This document shows positions 36,591-45,379 of a stretch of 64,000 nucleotides of DNA, one piece after another. Location: assembly GCF_000325665.1 (NCBI RefSeq), contig NC_019908.1, forward strand, positions 1,426,001 through 1,490,000. The letters run 5' to 3'. The DNA comes from Brachyspira pilosicoli P43/6/78 (GTDB lineage Bacteria > Spirochaetota > Brachyspiria > Brachyspirales > Brachyspiraceae). Position 1 is the first letter of the stretch. Every line of letters begins with the position of its first letter. A program made the position numbers and the translations under genes. The notes below the pieces were generated by a model, which was given only the letters and a program-made list of their open reading frames with translations, was not told where the DNA came from and searched no databases.

Positions 36591-39545
36591 ATGAATAAAT
36601 TATTTCTCTTTCCAAACTCTAAAGCAAGAGACCATTATATTATTAAAGAAAATGGTGAATATTATAGTCTTGATATTACAAATTATAAAACAATATATGA
36701 ATTTTATAAAAACAATATAGAGAGCTTTCTTAAAAAATATTCTATAGAAAATAATGTTTATATGTTAGAAAAAGCAATTGCTATAGTAAATATGCATTCT
36801 GCTATAAATGAGTTCGCACAAAAAAATAAAAAATCAATATTATCTAAACAAGTTATCACTTATCAATTAGCTTCAAGTTTATACTCTTTTTTGGAAGAGA
36901 TTAGTTTTGCTGAATTGATGTGTAATGAAAAGATAATTTTTAATAATGAACACTTAAAAGATATAAATAAAATCATAGAAATATATAAACTAAAAAATGC
37001 TTCAATTAATGCTATTGATGAATTTGATGCATTTAAATATTTTATTAATGCAGTAAAAAACAAAGAGATGCAATATAACTATGATGAAATAAATATATAC
37101 AACTTTGAAAGCCTCCCTCATTTATATAGTATATTATTAAATACAATACAAACTTCATACAACATAAAAATAAATATACTCTTGGCAGAGGAATGCGTAA
37201 AAAACTTTAAGAGTTATTTTAATGATTATAATATAAATACTTATCAAATATCAAATTTCGCAAAGTCATTAATAAACAAAAAAAACATAGAAAAAGATAA
37301 TATAAAATTAATAACAGCATTCGGCATAAAACAGGAAGTTAATACTGTATTAGATGAAATAATAAAACTAATAGAATCAAATATTTCTTTAGAAGATATT
37401 ACTATAATTTATTCTGATGCTGATAAATATCATGATATTATAGTTGAAAGATTAAAAGAATGTAATATTAACTTTAATGAAAGAAGAGGGAATTTTATAT
37501 GGAAAATGCCTCTTATACCTGTATTAATGTCTGTATTTACTGTGCTTGATAAAAAAGATAAAATAAACATTGATGTAGATAATTTAATTAAAATATTATC
37601 ATCTCCTTTTATAAGCAATTGTGAAGAGATAAATAACTATAACATAAGAAACACATTGTATGCTAATGAAAAAATAGTTAGCATTATGCCGTTAGATGAT
37701 TTTATAAAAAACGTAAAAGACAATAAGTTTATACTAGATTTTATAGAACTATTAAAAAAACTAATATATGCAAACACTTATAAAACTATAGCAATAGTTT
37801 ATATAGAAATATTAAAATTTTTAAAAGTAGATTTAATATTTGATAATAAGCTGATTTATAAAGATGATAATCTCATTAACATTCATCAAAACACATTAAG
37901 ATTATTTATAGAATTAATACTAAAACTTGAAGCAACAGAAGATGAAGAGAAAATAGATTATTATGATTTTTATTCTGCTTTAAGTACATTAATAGAAGAC
38001 AGCTACATAAAAACAGATAAAAGTAAATATGATGCTATAACATTAAGTAATCTATATGATGCTAGAGGAATAAAAGTAAAACATTTATTTATATTGGGTA
38101 TGAATAATGATTTTTTAATGAGAAAGCCAAATACCTTTTTTATGAGTAATAAACTTAGAGAAGAAATTAATAATAAATATAAAAAACATATATTTAATAC
38201 TCAAAGTTTATTATCTGATATGTATTATAATTTATTTTTAAATATACTCTCTTCATTAGAAGATGACAGTAAGGTTTATTTCTCTTTTAGATTTAAAGAT
38301 GATGAAGGCAATTTAGATATACCATTTTATTATTTAGAAGATATAGCATCAGAAATTGGAATAAAAGATTTTAATGATATTAACTCTTTTATTTATAGAA
38401 AAAACTATATATCAGATAATATTCACACTTCAAAAGAAAATATGATGAGCTTATTTTTTGAAAGAGAAAATTATAATAATAAATATTTAAATAATAAGCT
38501 TCCAATTAATATAAAAGATATTACAAAAAGTGTTTATAATAAAATTAATAAAAATGAATATGATGATGCTAATAACAATGCAATAGAAATAATACAAAAA
38601 AAATTATTTAATAGTAATGAGGGTATTAGTGTAAGTTACTTACTTAATATAATGCAATGCCCTGCTAAAGTTTTATATAATGATGAATGTAAAATAGAAG
38701 CTGTATCATCTGCCCCTGTTGGTATAGATAAAATATTAAAGGGAAGTATTTATCATGATATATTTCATTATTTCTACAAAAATATAAAAAATAAATATGG
38801 TGATTTAAAACTAAAAACTTCAGAGTTTGATAATTACAGCAATATAGCAAAAGAAGTTATAGAAGATACTTTAATAAAACATAAAGAAATTACTGATGAC
38901 AATGATAAAAAAATAATGACATATGAAATAAATAATATAATGAAGCATTTTATATCAAATGAAATAGAAAATATTGAAGAATATGGATTTATACCATTTG
39001 AATTTGAAAAGTCTTTTAGCTATGTTAAAGTTTATTCTTATAATGGACTTGATGTAAAAATTAAAGGTAGAATAGACAGAATAGATTTAAGTTACAATGA
39101 TGATAAAACAATAAATGGAATAAGAATCATAGATTATAAGGGAAGCAGCTACAATATTAAAAAAATCGCAAGCTCTGATAATTATGATGATATAATTAAT
39201 AATTACTTACAGCCTTTATTATATTTAAAATATGCTATAGAAGAATATATAATTAAACAAAATAAAAATATTGATGTATTTAAACAATTAGAAAAATGCG
39301 AATTAGGTTTTAGTATTTATAAAGAAGAGAATGTAGTAAATAAAGAAAATAATTATATCAAATTTGATGATAAAGAAACAATACTTACTATATTAGGATA
39401 CAACGGAGAAAATATACTTCATAATTATTTTGACAAGGTATTAAGACATATTGCAGATGGAGAATTAATTTTTATAGCAGGTGAAAATCAATGCAGAGAT
39501 TGTATATATTATAATCTATGTAAAGAGCATTATGTTTATGAATAA
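36591..39545 (+). CDS. AddB-like protein with C-terminal iron-sulfur PD-(D/E)XK nuclease domain
   Basis: 984 residues. The C-terminal third has the RecB/AddB nuclease pattern: GSIYHDIFHYF, GRIDRID and IIDYKGSS (Asp...Asp-x-Lys catalytic set), then QPLLYLKYA. A Cys at 690 (NIMQCPAK) and C968, C971, C977 (C-x2-C-x5-C) reproduce the four-Cys iron-sulfur arrangement of AddB. The N-terminus lacks a GxGKT Walker A, as in AddB-like subunits that have lost ATPase function. It probably acts in double-strand break processing with an AddA partner, not in the window. It begins 71 bases after queA. Confidence 0.78.
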   Translation: MNKLFLFPNSKARDHYIIKENGEYYSLDITNYKTIYEFYKNNIESFLKKYSIENNVYMLEKAIAIVNMHSAINEFAQKNKKSILSKQVITYQLASSLYSFLEEISFAELMCNEKIIFNNEHLKDINKIIEIYKLKNASINAIDEFDAFKYFINAVKNKEMQYNYDEINIYNFESLPHLYSILLNTIQTSYNIKINILLAEECVKNFKSYFNDYNINTYQISNFAKSLINKKNIEKDNIKLITAFGIKQEVNTVLDEIIKLIESNISLEDITIIYSDADKYHDIIVERLKECNINFNERRGNFIWKMPLIPVLMSVFTVLDKKDKINIDVDNLIKILSSPFISNCEEINNYNIRNTLYANEKIVSIMPLDDFIKNVKDNKFILDFIELLKKLIYANTYKTIAIVYIEILKFLKVDLIFDNKLIYKDDNLINIHQNTLRLFIELILKLEATEDEEKIDYYDFYSALSTLIEDSYIKTDKSKYDAITLSNLYDARGIKVKHLFILGMNNDFLMRKPNTFFMSNKLREEINNKYKKHIFNTQSLLSDMYYNLFLNILSSLEDDSKVYFSFRFKDDEGNLDIPFYYLEDIASEIGIKDFNDINSFIYRKNYISDNIHTSKENMMSLFFERENYNNKYLNNKLPINIKDITKSVYNKINKNEYDDANNNAIEIIQKKLFNSNEGISVSYLLNIMQCPAKVLYNDECKIEAVSSAPVGIDKILKGSIYHDIFHYFYKNIKNKYGDLKLKTSEFDNYSNIAKEVIEDTLIKHKEITDDNDKKIMTYEINNIMKHFISNEIENIEEYGFIPFEFEKSFSYVKVYSYNGLDVKIKGRIDRIDLSYNDDKTINGIRIIDYKGSSYNIKKIASSDNYDDIINNYLQPLLYLKYAIEEYIIKQNKNIDVFKQLEKCELGFSIYKEENVVNKENNYIKFDDKETILTILGYNGENILHNYFDKVLRHIADGELIFIAGENQCRDCIYYNLCKEHYVYE

Positions 39546-39570
39546 TAATATATACCTAAACAACTATATT

Positions 39571-39599
39571 TTGACAAACTTAAAAATTCTCAGTATATA
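39571..39599 (+). promoter_or_regulatory. Orphan consensus-like promoter, sister of 25704-25732
   Basis: TTGACA (39571-39576), 17 bases, TATATA (39594-39599). It shares TTGACAAACT and AGTATATA with the other copy. It would direct RNA antisense to the methyltransferase gene end. Confidence 0.45.
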
Positions 39600-39610
39600 T
39601 TTTTTTTATT

Positions 39611-40507
39611 TTATATTTTTGCTATTAATCTAATGTTCTCTCCATAAGACCATTTATTAGATTTGTTTTTATAATTGGTAAAAGTTACATTAGGAACAAT
39701 GAGAGTTTTTAAAGCAAACAAAGAAAAAGCAAAATAATTACTAAAATTAGGCAAAGAGCCTTCTAATAGGCTTATTCTTAAATTTTCATTATCTATACTA
39801 ATATTATAATTATTATATTCACTTCTCACTATTTTTAAATCAGCACTTTCTGCAAACTTAATTAAATTATCCATATTAAAATTAACAATATGCTCTGTAT
39901 TAAGATATCTCATAAGCATATTGTAAGAACATTCATTAGGCATAGGAGAATTAGGAACTTCTATATATATAAATCCATTCTCTTTAAGCATACTCTTTAT
40001 TTTTATTAATATCTCTTTAGGCTCTCTAAAATGCTCTATTACATGTGAAAGTATTATAATGTCGTATTTAGATTTACTCTCCAAAAAGTTTTCTTTTAAA
40101 TCAATATCATATTTTTTTTTGGCATATACTCTAGCATCATCATTAAGCTCATACCCAAAAACATTGTTATTATTTTTTTTGAATAAACCCAATAATAATC
40201 CGTCAAAAGCACCAATCTCGCATATATCTTTGTTTTTCAAATCTATAGTTTGTTTTATATAATTAAATTGAGATAAACTTCTAGCATAACGCATTTTGCT
40301 TTTAGCTGTCTCAAATAATTTATTTTTTATATTATTATGATATTCATTTTTGTATAATGAGTTAATCTCTTCATCGGTTGGAGAATCTATAAAGTATAAA
40401 GAACATTCATCACATTGATAAACGTCTTTATACTCTTTCCAAATATTTTTAATTTCCCCAATTTTTTTATAATGATTGGAAGAACAAACTTTGCAAGTAT
40501 TTGCCAT
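39611..40507 (-). CDS. Class I SAM-dependent methyltransferase with N-terminal zinc-ribbon
   Basis: 298 residues. CKVC near residue 5 and CDEC near 33 form a zinc-ribbon, as in C-methyltransferases that act on sugar nucleotides or surface lipids. The SAM-binding motif DICEIGAFDGLLLG and the post-motif VIEHFREPKEIL follow. The start overlaps the nusA stop by one base (TAATG), so translation is coupled to nusA. The substrate is unknown. Confidence 0.8.
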   Translation of the reverse strand: MANTCKVCSSNHYKKIGEIKNIWKEYKDVYQCDECSLYFIDSPTDEEINSLYKNEYHNNIKNKLFETAKSKMRYARSLSQFNYIKQTIDLKNKDICEIGAFDGLLLGLFKKNNNNVFGYELNDDARVYAKKKYDIDLKENFLESKSKYDIIILSHVIEHFREPKEILIKIKSMLKENGFIYIEVPNSPMPNECSYNMLMRYLNTEHIVNFNMDNLIKFAESADLKIVRSEYNNYNISIDNENLRISLLEGSLPNFSNYFAFSLFALKTLIVPNVTFTNYKNKSNKWSYGENIRLIAKI

Positions 40508-41653
40508 TATTCAAAAGAAAGCTCAATACCGCATTTAGGACATTTAGTCATATCCTCAGTAATGCTAGAACCGCAGTTAGGACATTCATAAACTTCTATC
40601 TCTTCAACAACCTCTTCTGCAATTCCTTCGTAGTTCTCATCTGTCTCTTCTACAACACTTACAACTTCTTTAAGAATATTTATAATGTTATTAACAGTTT
40701 CTTCATCAAGATTAGTTTTTTCTATAATAGTATTAGCGTCCATTCCATAAAGTTCTTCTATAGAATTAATACCACCGTCAATAAGTGTTTTTATTACATC
40801 TTTATCTATATCAGTTAATGAATATAAATTGCTTACTGCCGCCTCTTGAGTATCTTCTGTATCAGCTATAGCTTCTTCATTTTCAACATTCTCTTCAACA
40901 TTTTCAGCAAATATCTGATTCAAAGGAACTATGTCTTTTAATAATTCAGGATTTTCTTTAATATCAGTTTCTGTTTTAAGGTCAAAAGTATAACCAGTAA
41001 GCTGAGAAGCTAATTTAACATTATATCCGCTTCTTCCTAAAGCAAGAGATAATTGGTCATCAGGTATGATAATCATAGCCTCTTTTTTCTCAGGATCTGT
41101 AATAATTATTCTAGTAGGTTTAGCAGGTGCAATAGCCTCTGCAATATACTCTCTAATATCTTTAGACCATTTTACAACGTCAATCTTCTCACCTTCAATC
41201 TCTTTTATAATAGCCTGTATCCTTATACCCTTCTGACCAATACAAGCTCCTATTGGATCAACTTCAGGCTTATTTGATACTACTGCTATTTTTATTTTTA
41301 ATCCCGGCTGTCTTACAACATTTTTTATCTCTATAGTGCCGTCAGCAATCTCTGGAATCTCTAATTCAAATAATTTCTTAATAAAGTCAGCTTTAGTTCT
41401 AGTTAAATATATAGTAGGGTGTCCTGACCTGTCATTTTCTACTTTGTATATATATGCTCTTATTCTATCTCCCGCAGCATAATGCTCTCTTGGAGATAAA
41501 TCTTTTTTTAGTAAAACACCCTCAGTCTTACCTAAATTAACATATATATTTCCTCTGTTTTCTCTTTGAAAATATCCATTTACTAATTGATTTTCTCTTC
41601 TTTTGAATTCATTATATATAATATTTTTTTCAAGCTCAGAAATCTTTTGAAAG
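40507..41653 (-). CDS. nusA: NusA, downstream part (S1, KH1, KH2, HhH and zinc ribbon), reached by a +1 shift
   Basis: The frame is open from about 41653 to the stop at 40507. It continues NusA with an S1 segment (NIYVNLGKTEGVLLKKDL), the KH region DPIGACIGQKGIRIQAI, KH2 around IIIPDDQLSLALGRSGYNVKLA, a helix-hairpin-helix stretch (LIDGGINSIEELYGMD) and a final zinc ribbon CPNC...CPKC. NusA binds RNA polymerase and controls pausing, termination and antitermination. With the upstream part (41636-41995) and one base skipped, the product is 495 residues, the normal size. The zinc ribbon at the end is unusual for the family. Confidence 0.85.
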
Positions 41654-41995
41654 AAAGTAGTTTTTTGCAGCAGTACTCTCTATTCTTCCAAAATCACCAA
41701 CATGATCAACTAATATTAAAACCTCATCGCCTAAATTAATATCACTATCAAGTTTTTTAGCCTCTTCTAAAGATATCTCTTTTCTGTCGTCTTTTACCTC
41801 TTCAACAACATTAACTCCTCTATATACTGTAGGGTTATTATTATTATCAAAATTAATATGGAAGTTTACATTATCTCCATATTTCTTTTTTAAAGCCAAA
41901 ATCATAACAGATTCTACAACTTCTTTAAGCAAATCAATACTTATATCTTTTTCTTCAGATAGCATTTGTAAATAAGTACCAACATTTTCAAACAT
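41636..41995 (-). CDS. nusA: NusA, N-terminal part ending at a frameshift
   Basis: 119 residues matching the NusA N-terminal RNA polymerase-binding domain (SIDLLKEVVESVMILALKKKYG...). The expected continuation after GRIESTAAKNYF is in the frame one base over: TAC TTT C TTT CAA on the minus strand reads on as NYF-FQKISELE. One extra base around 41653 causes the ORF to end at 41636. It follows rimP by 28 bases, the standard rimP-nusA order. See the downstream part. Confidence 0.88.
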   Translation of the reverse strand: MFENVGTYLQMLSEEKDISIDLLKEVVESVMILALKKKYGDNVNFHINFDNNNNPTVYRGVNVVEEVKDDRKEISLEEAKKLDSDINLGDEVLILVDHVGDFGRIESTAAKNYFLSKDF

Positions 41996-42023
41996 AGTTT
42001 TAATTCTCCATTTTTGTTTTTTA

Positions 42024-42572
42024 CTAGCAATTTAATCTAGTTTTTATAATATTAGATTTTAATATCTTTATATCAATGTTATCATCATCATTCTTTATAA
42101 TAATATAATCATCTTTAGCTTCTTTTAATATAGCAGTAGTAGTAATATAATTATCATCATCTACTTTGTATTTAATCTTTATAGGCATATCTTCAAAAAG
42201 CTCATAATTATCATCAAATTTCCATCTAAACCCAGCAGAAGATACAGTAATAGTATAATCCCCCTCATCATAACCATTATTTTTTATCACTTCTTGAATT
42301 ACTCTTGTAGCTTCAATACAATGATTATGCGAAACACTCTCTTTTTTCTTAAATATAACAGCATAAACTTTTTTATTATCCTTAACAGCAAGTACTTTTA
42401 AATCTAATAAATAAATATTATGCTTTTCTATTAATTTTTTAGCATTCTCAAAAAGCAACTCTTGGTCTATTACTTTAACTTCATCTTTTTTAACAGGTTT
42501 AACTTTTTTCTTTTTAGCATCTCTGCCGTATTCTTTTTGCCTTTGCGGTCTTCTGTTGTTTTTTTCGCTCAT
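42024..42572 (-). CDS. rimP: Ribosome maturation factor RimP
   Basis: 182 residues. After a lysine/arginine-rich N-terminal extension of about 35 residues, the RimP core is seen: the first alpha/beta domain with HNIYLLDLKV and HCIEATRVIQEVI, the TVSSAGFRWK segment corresponding to the conserved VSSPGxxR motif (Ala replacing Pro) and a small C-terminal SH3-like domain. RimP assists late 30S assembly. First in the rimP-nusA-methyltransferase operon. Confidence 0.88.
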   Translation of the reverse strand: MSEKNNRRPQRQKEYGRDAKKKKVKPVKKDEVKVIDQELLFENAKKLIEKHNIYLLDLKVLAVKDNKKVYAVIFKKKESVSHNHCIEATRVIQEVIKNNGYDEGDYTITVSSAGFRWKFDDNYELFEDMPIKIKYKVDDDNYITTTAILKEAKDDYIIIKNDDDNIDIKILKSNIIKTRLNC

Positions 42573-42608
42573 AATACCATACTACTATTATATTTAATTG
42601 TTAACAAA

Positions 42609-42656
42609 AAAAGAGGGTCAGTTTTTCCCTTTTGGGAGATAAACCAACACTCTTTT
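42609..42656 (-). terminator. Terminator of trxB
   Basis: A long hairpin: AAAAGAG/CTCTTTT outer arms (42650-42656 with 42609-42615), a middle helix with two G-U pairs on the minus strand, and an inner CCC-AAAA-GGG tip, followed by T7 on the minus strand. It lies about 70 bases past the trxB stop and upstream of rimP. Confidence 0.8.
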
Positions 42657-42725
42657 ATTAAAGTCCTATTGATTATAAAATTAATTCTATATCAATAAAT
42701 ATTTTTGTCAAGCAATTTTTAAAAA

Positions 42726-43664
42726 TTAAAGATGAGATAAATACTCAGTAACTCTTACAGCTGCCACTGCACCTTCTCCAACAGCATTAGCAACTTGTCT
42801 TACAGGCTTAAATACAGAATCTCCGCAAGCAAAAACTCCGTCTATATTAGTAGCCATAGTAGACATATCAACTATAATGTGTCCGCTCTCTTTCATAGCA
42901 ATACCAGTATCTTTTAATATGCTAGTAGCAGGCTCTTGACCAACAAACACAAATACTCCGTCTACAGCTTGTTCATGTATAGAATTATCTAATACATTTT
43001 TTATTTTTATATTAGTAACCTTTCCGTCTCCGCAAATCTCATCTATCACGCTGTCTAATACATATTCTACTTTACCAGTATTAGTTAAATGTTCTATATT
43101 GATAGCATCAGCTCTAAACTCTTTTCTTCTGTGAACTAAATATATTTTATTAACAAATCTAGTAAGGAAATAAGCCTCATCAAAAGCACTGTTTCCGCCT
43201 CCAACTACAGCAACAGTTTTTCCTCTATAAAAAGCACCATCACAAGTAGCACAGTATGAAACACCTTTTCCAGCAAAATCTGCTTCGCCTTTAGTGCCTA
43301 ATTTCTTAGCAAAACCACCCATAGCAAGTATTATTGTTTTAGTTTGATAAGTTTTTCCATCTGCAGTATGAATAGTTTTCACTTTATCTTTAATATTTTC
43401 TATTTTTGTTACCTCATCATAAACTATAGGGTTTTTAGAAAATTTTTCAGCATGTCTTTGCATTCTATCAACAAGTTCAAAAGAAGTCATCTCTTCCGGA
43501 AAACCTAAATAATTTTCAACAGTATCAGTACTCATCATCTGTCCGCCAATACCTTTCTTCTCTATAAGTAAAGAATTAGTTAAAGCTCTTCCCAAATAAA
43601 GCAAAGCAGAAAGACCAGCAGGACCTCCGCCTATAACAATAGAATCATATATATTATTTGACAT
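42726..43664 (-). CDS. trxB: Thioredoxin-disulfide reductase
   Basis: 312 residues. An FAD-binding GGGPAGLSALLYLGRA at the N-terminus, the redox pair CATC near residue 138, an NADPH site VVGGGNSAFDEA and the C-terminal GVFACGDSVF. It reduces thioredoxin with NADPH; the thioredoxin gene trxA is in the window at 60430-60747. Confidence 0.95.
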   Translation of the reverse strand: MSNNIYDSIVIGGGPAGLSALLYLGRALTNSLLIEKKGIGGQMMSTDTVENYLGFPEEMTSFELVDRMQRHAEKFSKNPIVYDEVTKIENIKDKVKTIHTADGKTYQTKTIILAMGGFAKKLGTKGEADFAGKGVSYCATCDGAFYRGKTVAVVGGGNSAFDEAYFLTRFVNKIYLVHRRKEFRADAINIEHLTNTGKVEYVLDSVIDEICGDGKVTNIKIKNVLDNSIHEQAVDGVFVFVGQEPATSILKDTGIAMKESGHIIVDMSTMATNIDGVFACGDSVFKPVRQVANAVGEGAVAAVRVTEYLSHL

Positions 43665-43749
43665 AATCGAACTCCTTTTTTATTAGTAATTATTATTATA
43701 TCGTATTTTTTTAAATTAGTCAAACATTTTGTTATAGTGTTATAACTTT

Positions 43750-45213
43750 TTATAGCTTTTTGAAATGCTTGTTGATATAGGCTATTATCTCGCTTGTGTT
43801 TGCTATTTCTCTAGATGAATTGCCTACTCTAATAAAGAATTTTTCCTCTTTAAGACCTTGTTTATTAGTAATTTTACTATATACAGGCTCTCTGCTTTTA
43901 CTTATATAAACAATACATATATCTTTTCCTTCTTCTTCAACAAAATCTATCCTAATATTTTCAGCAGAAAAAGCATTGCCGTAATAAGTTTCAACCAAAG
44001 TTCTAAGATGAAGTTCAAAGAAATCTTTATTAGGCTGTTTTAAAGTAGAATAATCATGGTCAAGACCTATAATTTCTCCATCATTAGTGATTCCTATAAA
44101 AAGTCGGCCTCCTTCTGTGTTAGCAAATGCCGCAATTGATTTCATTATCACTTCTTCTAGAGATTTATTTATCTTTTCTGTATTGCTGTCATATCTTAAA
44201 GTAGATTTAAACTCTACATTTGTACTTTCACCCTCTTTAATAATGTTTTTAATATTCATATGATTGTTTCTCAGCTCTTCTATTATCCTTACATAATGAG
44301 CAGAGAACATTACTATAAGCCCTATTGTAAGAAGTACAAATATAATAAAGAAAAGTATTATAGGTATTTGTATTTTATTTATTAAAGACTTCTCTGGTAT
44401 TATAATGCCTATTTCAACTTTATTTTCTGATACACTAAAATTACCCTTATATCCCCAATAATGCTTATTATTATAAATTACTTTAGCTATATCTTCATTT
44501 TCATTCTTTTGAAACTCATAATTAAGCATATCTGCTATTTCAACAAAATCCATAGGGTTTTCATTGGTATTAGATAAAGATACAGGGAAAATTATTCTAC
44601 TGTTTCCAGTAACCAAATAGGCATATATATTATTCATATTTTTTATATCTAAATTATCAAACTTCACATTAAACTCTGAAATATATTCAAAAGCAACATT
44701 CTCACTTGCAATATAAATTAAATGTATATAAGGCTTACCGTCTTTTACATAAAATGAGTCTATACTAAGCTGCTCCATTGGTATTGCGGAGTATTTTTGC
44801 ATATTATTCGTGGCAATAGTACCTTGAACTTTATATCCATTTCCAGATTTAGTAATAGACATATAACTATCTCCAAATTGCATAGCCGCTTTTTCTATAA
44901 AAGTATGCTTTGGAAAGAAATTAGTTATTAAAACCTTATAAACATCTGGAGCCTGATTGATTATATCAAATATAGGCGTCATCTGCATAGAAAAATAGTA
45001 GGTTGGATAATATATTTTAGAATATTCCTCTACTACACTGTTTTTTACATCTTGAAAAAGTGATTTAAAAAGAAACTTTACAGGCACAGGGCTTCTCATT
45101 TGGAAATATACAAACCCTGCCACTGATAAAAATAGAAATACTAACAGCACATCTCTAAGTATCTTATTACGTAATTCAGATTTTGAGATAAATCTCCCAG
45201 ATATTATTTTCAT
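43750..45213 (-). CDS. Membrane sensor-like protein with cytoplasmic AlbA_2 (Schlafen-type AAA_4) domain
   Basis: 487 residues: a membrane helix at about 18-38, an extracytoplasmic domain of about 230 residues with Tyr/Asn-rich strands, a second helix near 275-300, then an AlbA_2 domain (VEFKSTLRYD, IAAFANTEGGRLFIGITNDGEIIGLDHD, FFIRVGNSSREI). AlbA_2 domains are usually on cytoplasmic transcription regulators or nucleases; here one is attached to a two-helix receptor-like part, so it may pass an outside signal to nucleic acid. The trxB gene lies 86 bases downstream. Confidence 0.78.
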   Translation of the reverse strand: MKIISGRFISKSELRNKILRDVLLVFLFLSVAGFVYFQMRSPVPVKFLFKSLFQDVKNSVVEEYSKIYYPTYYFSMQMTPIFDIINQAPDVYKVLITNFFPKHTFIEKAAMQFGDSYMSITKSGNGYKVQGTIATNNMQKYSAIPMEQLSIDSFYVKDGKPYIHLIYIASENVAFEYISEFNVKFDNLDIKNMNNIYAYLVTGNSRIIFPVSLSNTNENPMDFVEIADMLNYEFQKNENEDIAKVIYNNKHYWGYKGNFSVSENKVEIGIIIPEKSLINKIQIPIILFFIIFVLLTIGLIVMFSAHYVRIIEELRNNHMNIKNIIKEGESTNVEFKSTLRYDSNTEKINKSLEEVIMKSIAAFANTEGGRLFIGITNDGEIIGLDHDYSTLKQPNKDFFELHLRTLVETYYGNAFSAENIRIDFVEEEGKDICIVYISKSREPVYSKITNKQGLKEEKFFIRVGNSSREIANTSEIIAYINKHFKKL

Positions 45214-45379
45214 GCCATATCCATAGTACCTATTTTTATTCTTTTTTTATAATAATAACATAATATAATTATAATATCAACCTGTAAAGAAAAAATAAAA
45301 ATAATAATATTTTCATAAATTGCAAAAAAATATTTTTTATTTTATCATATACTAATTATTTTTAAGAGGTTAATAAAGT

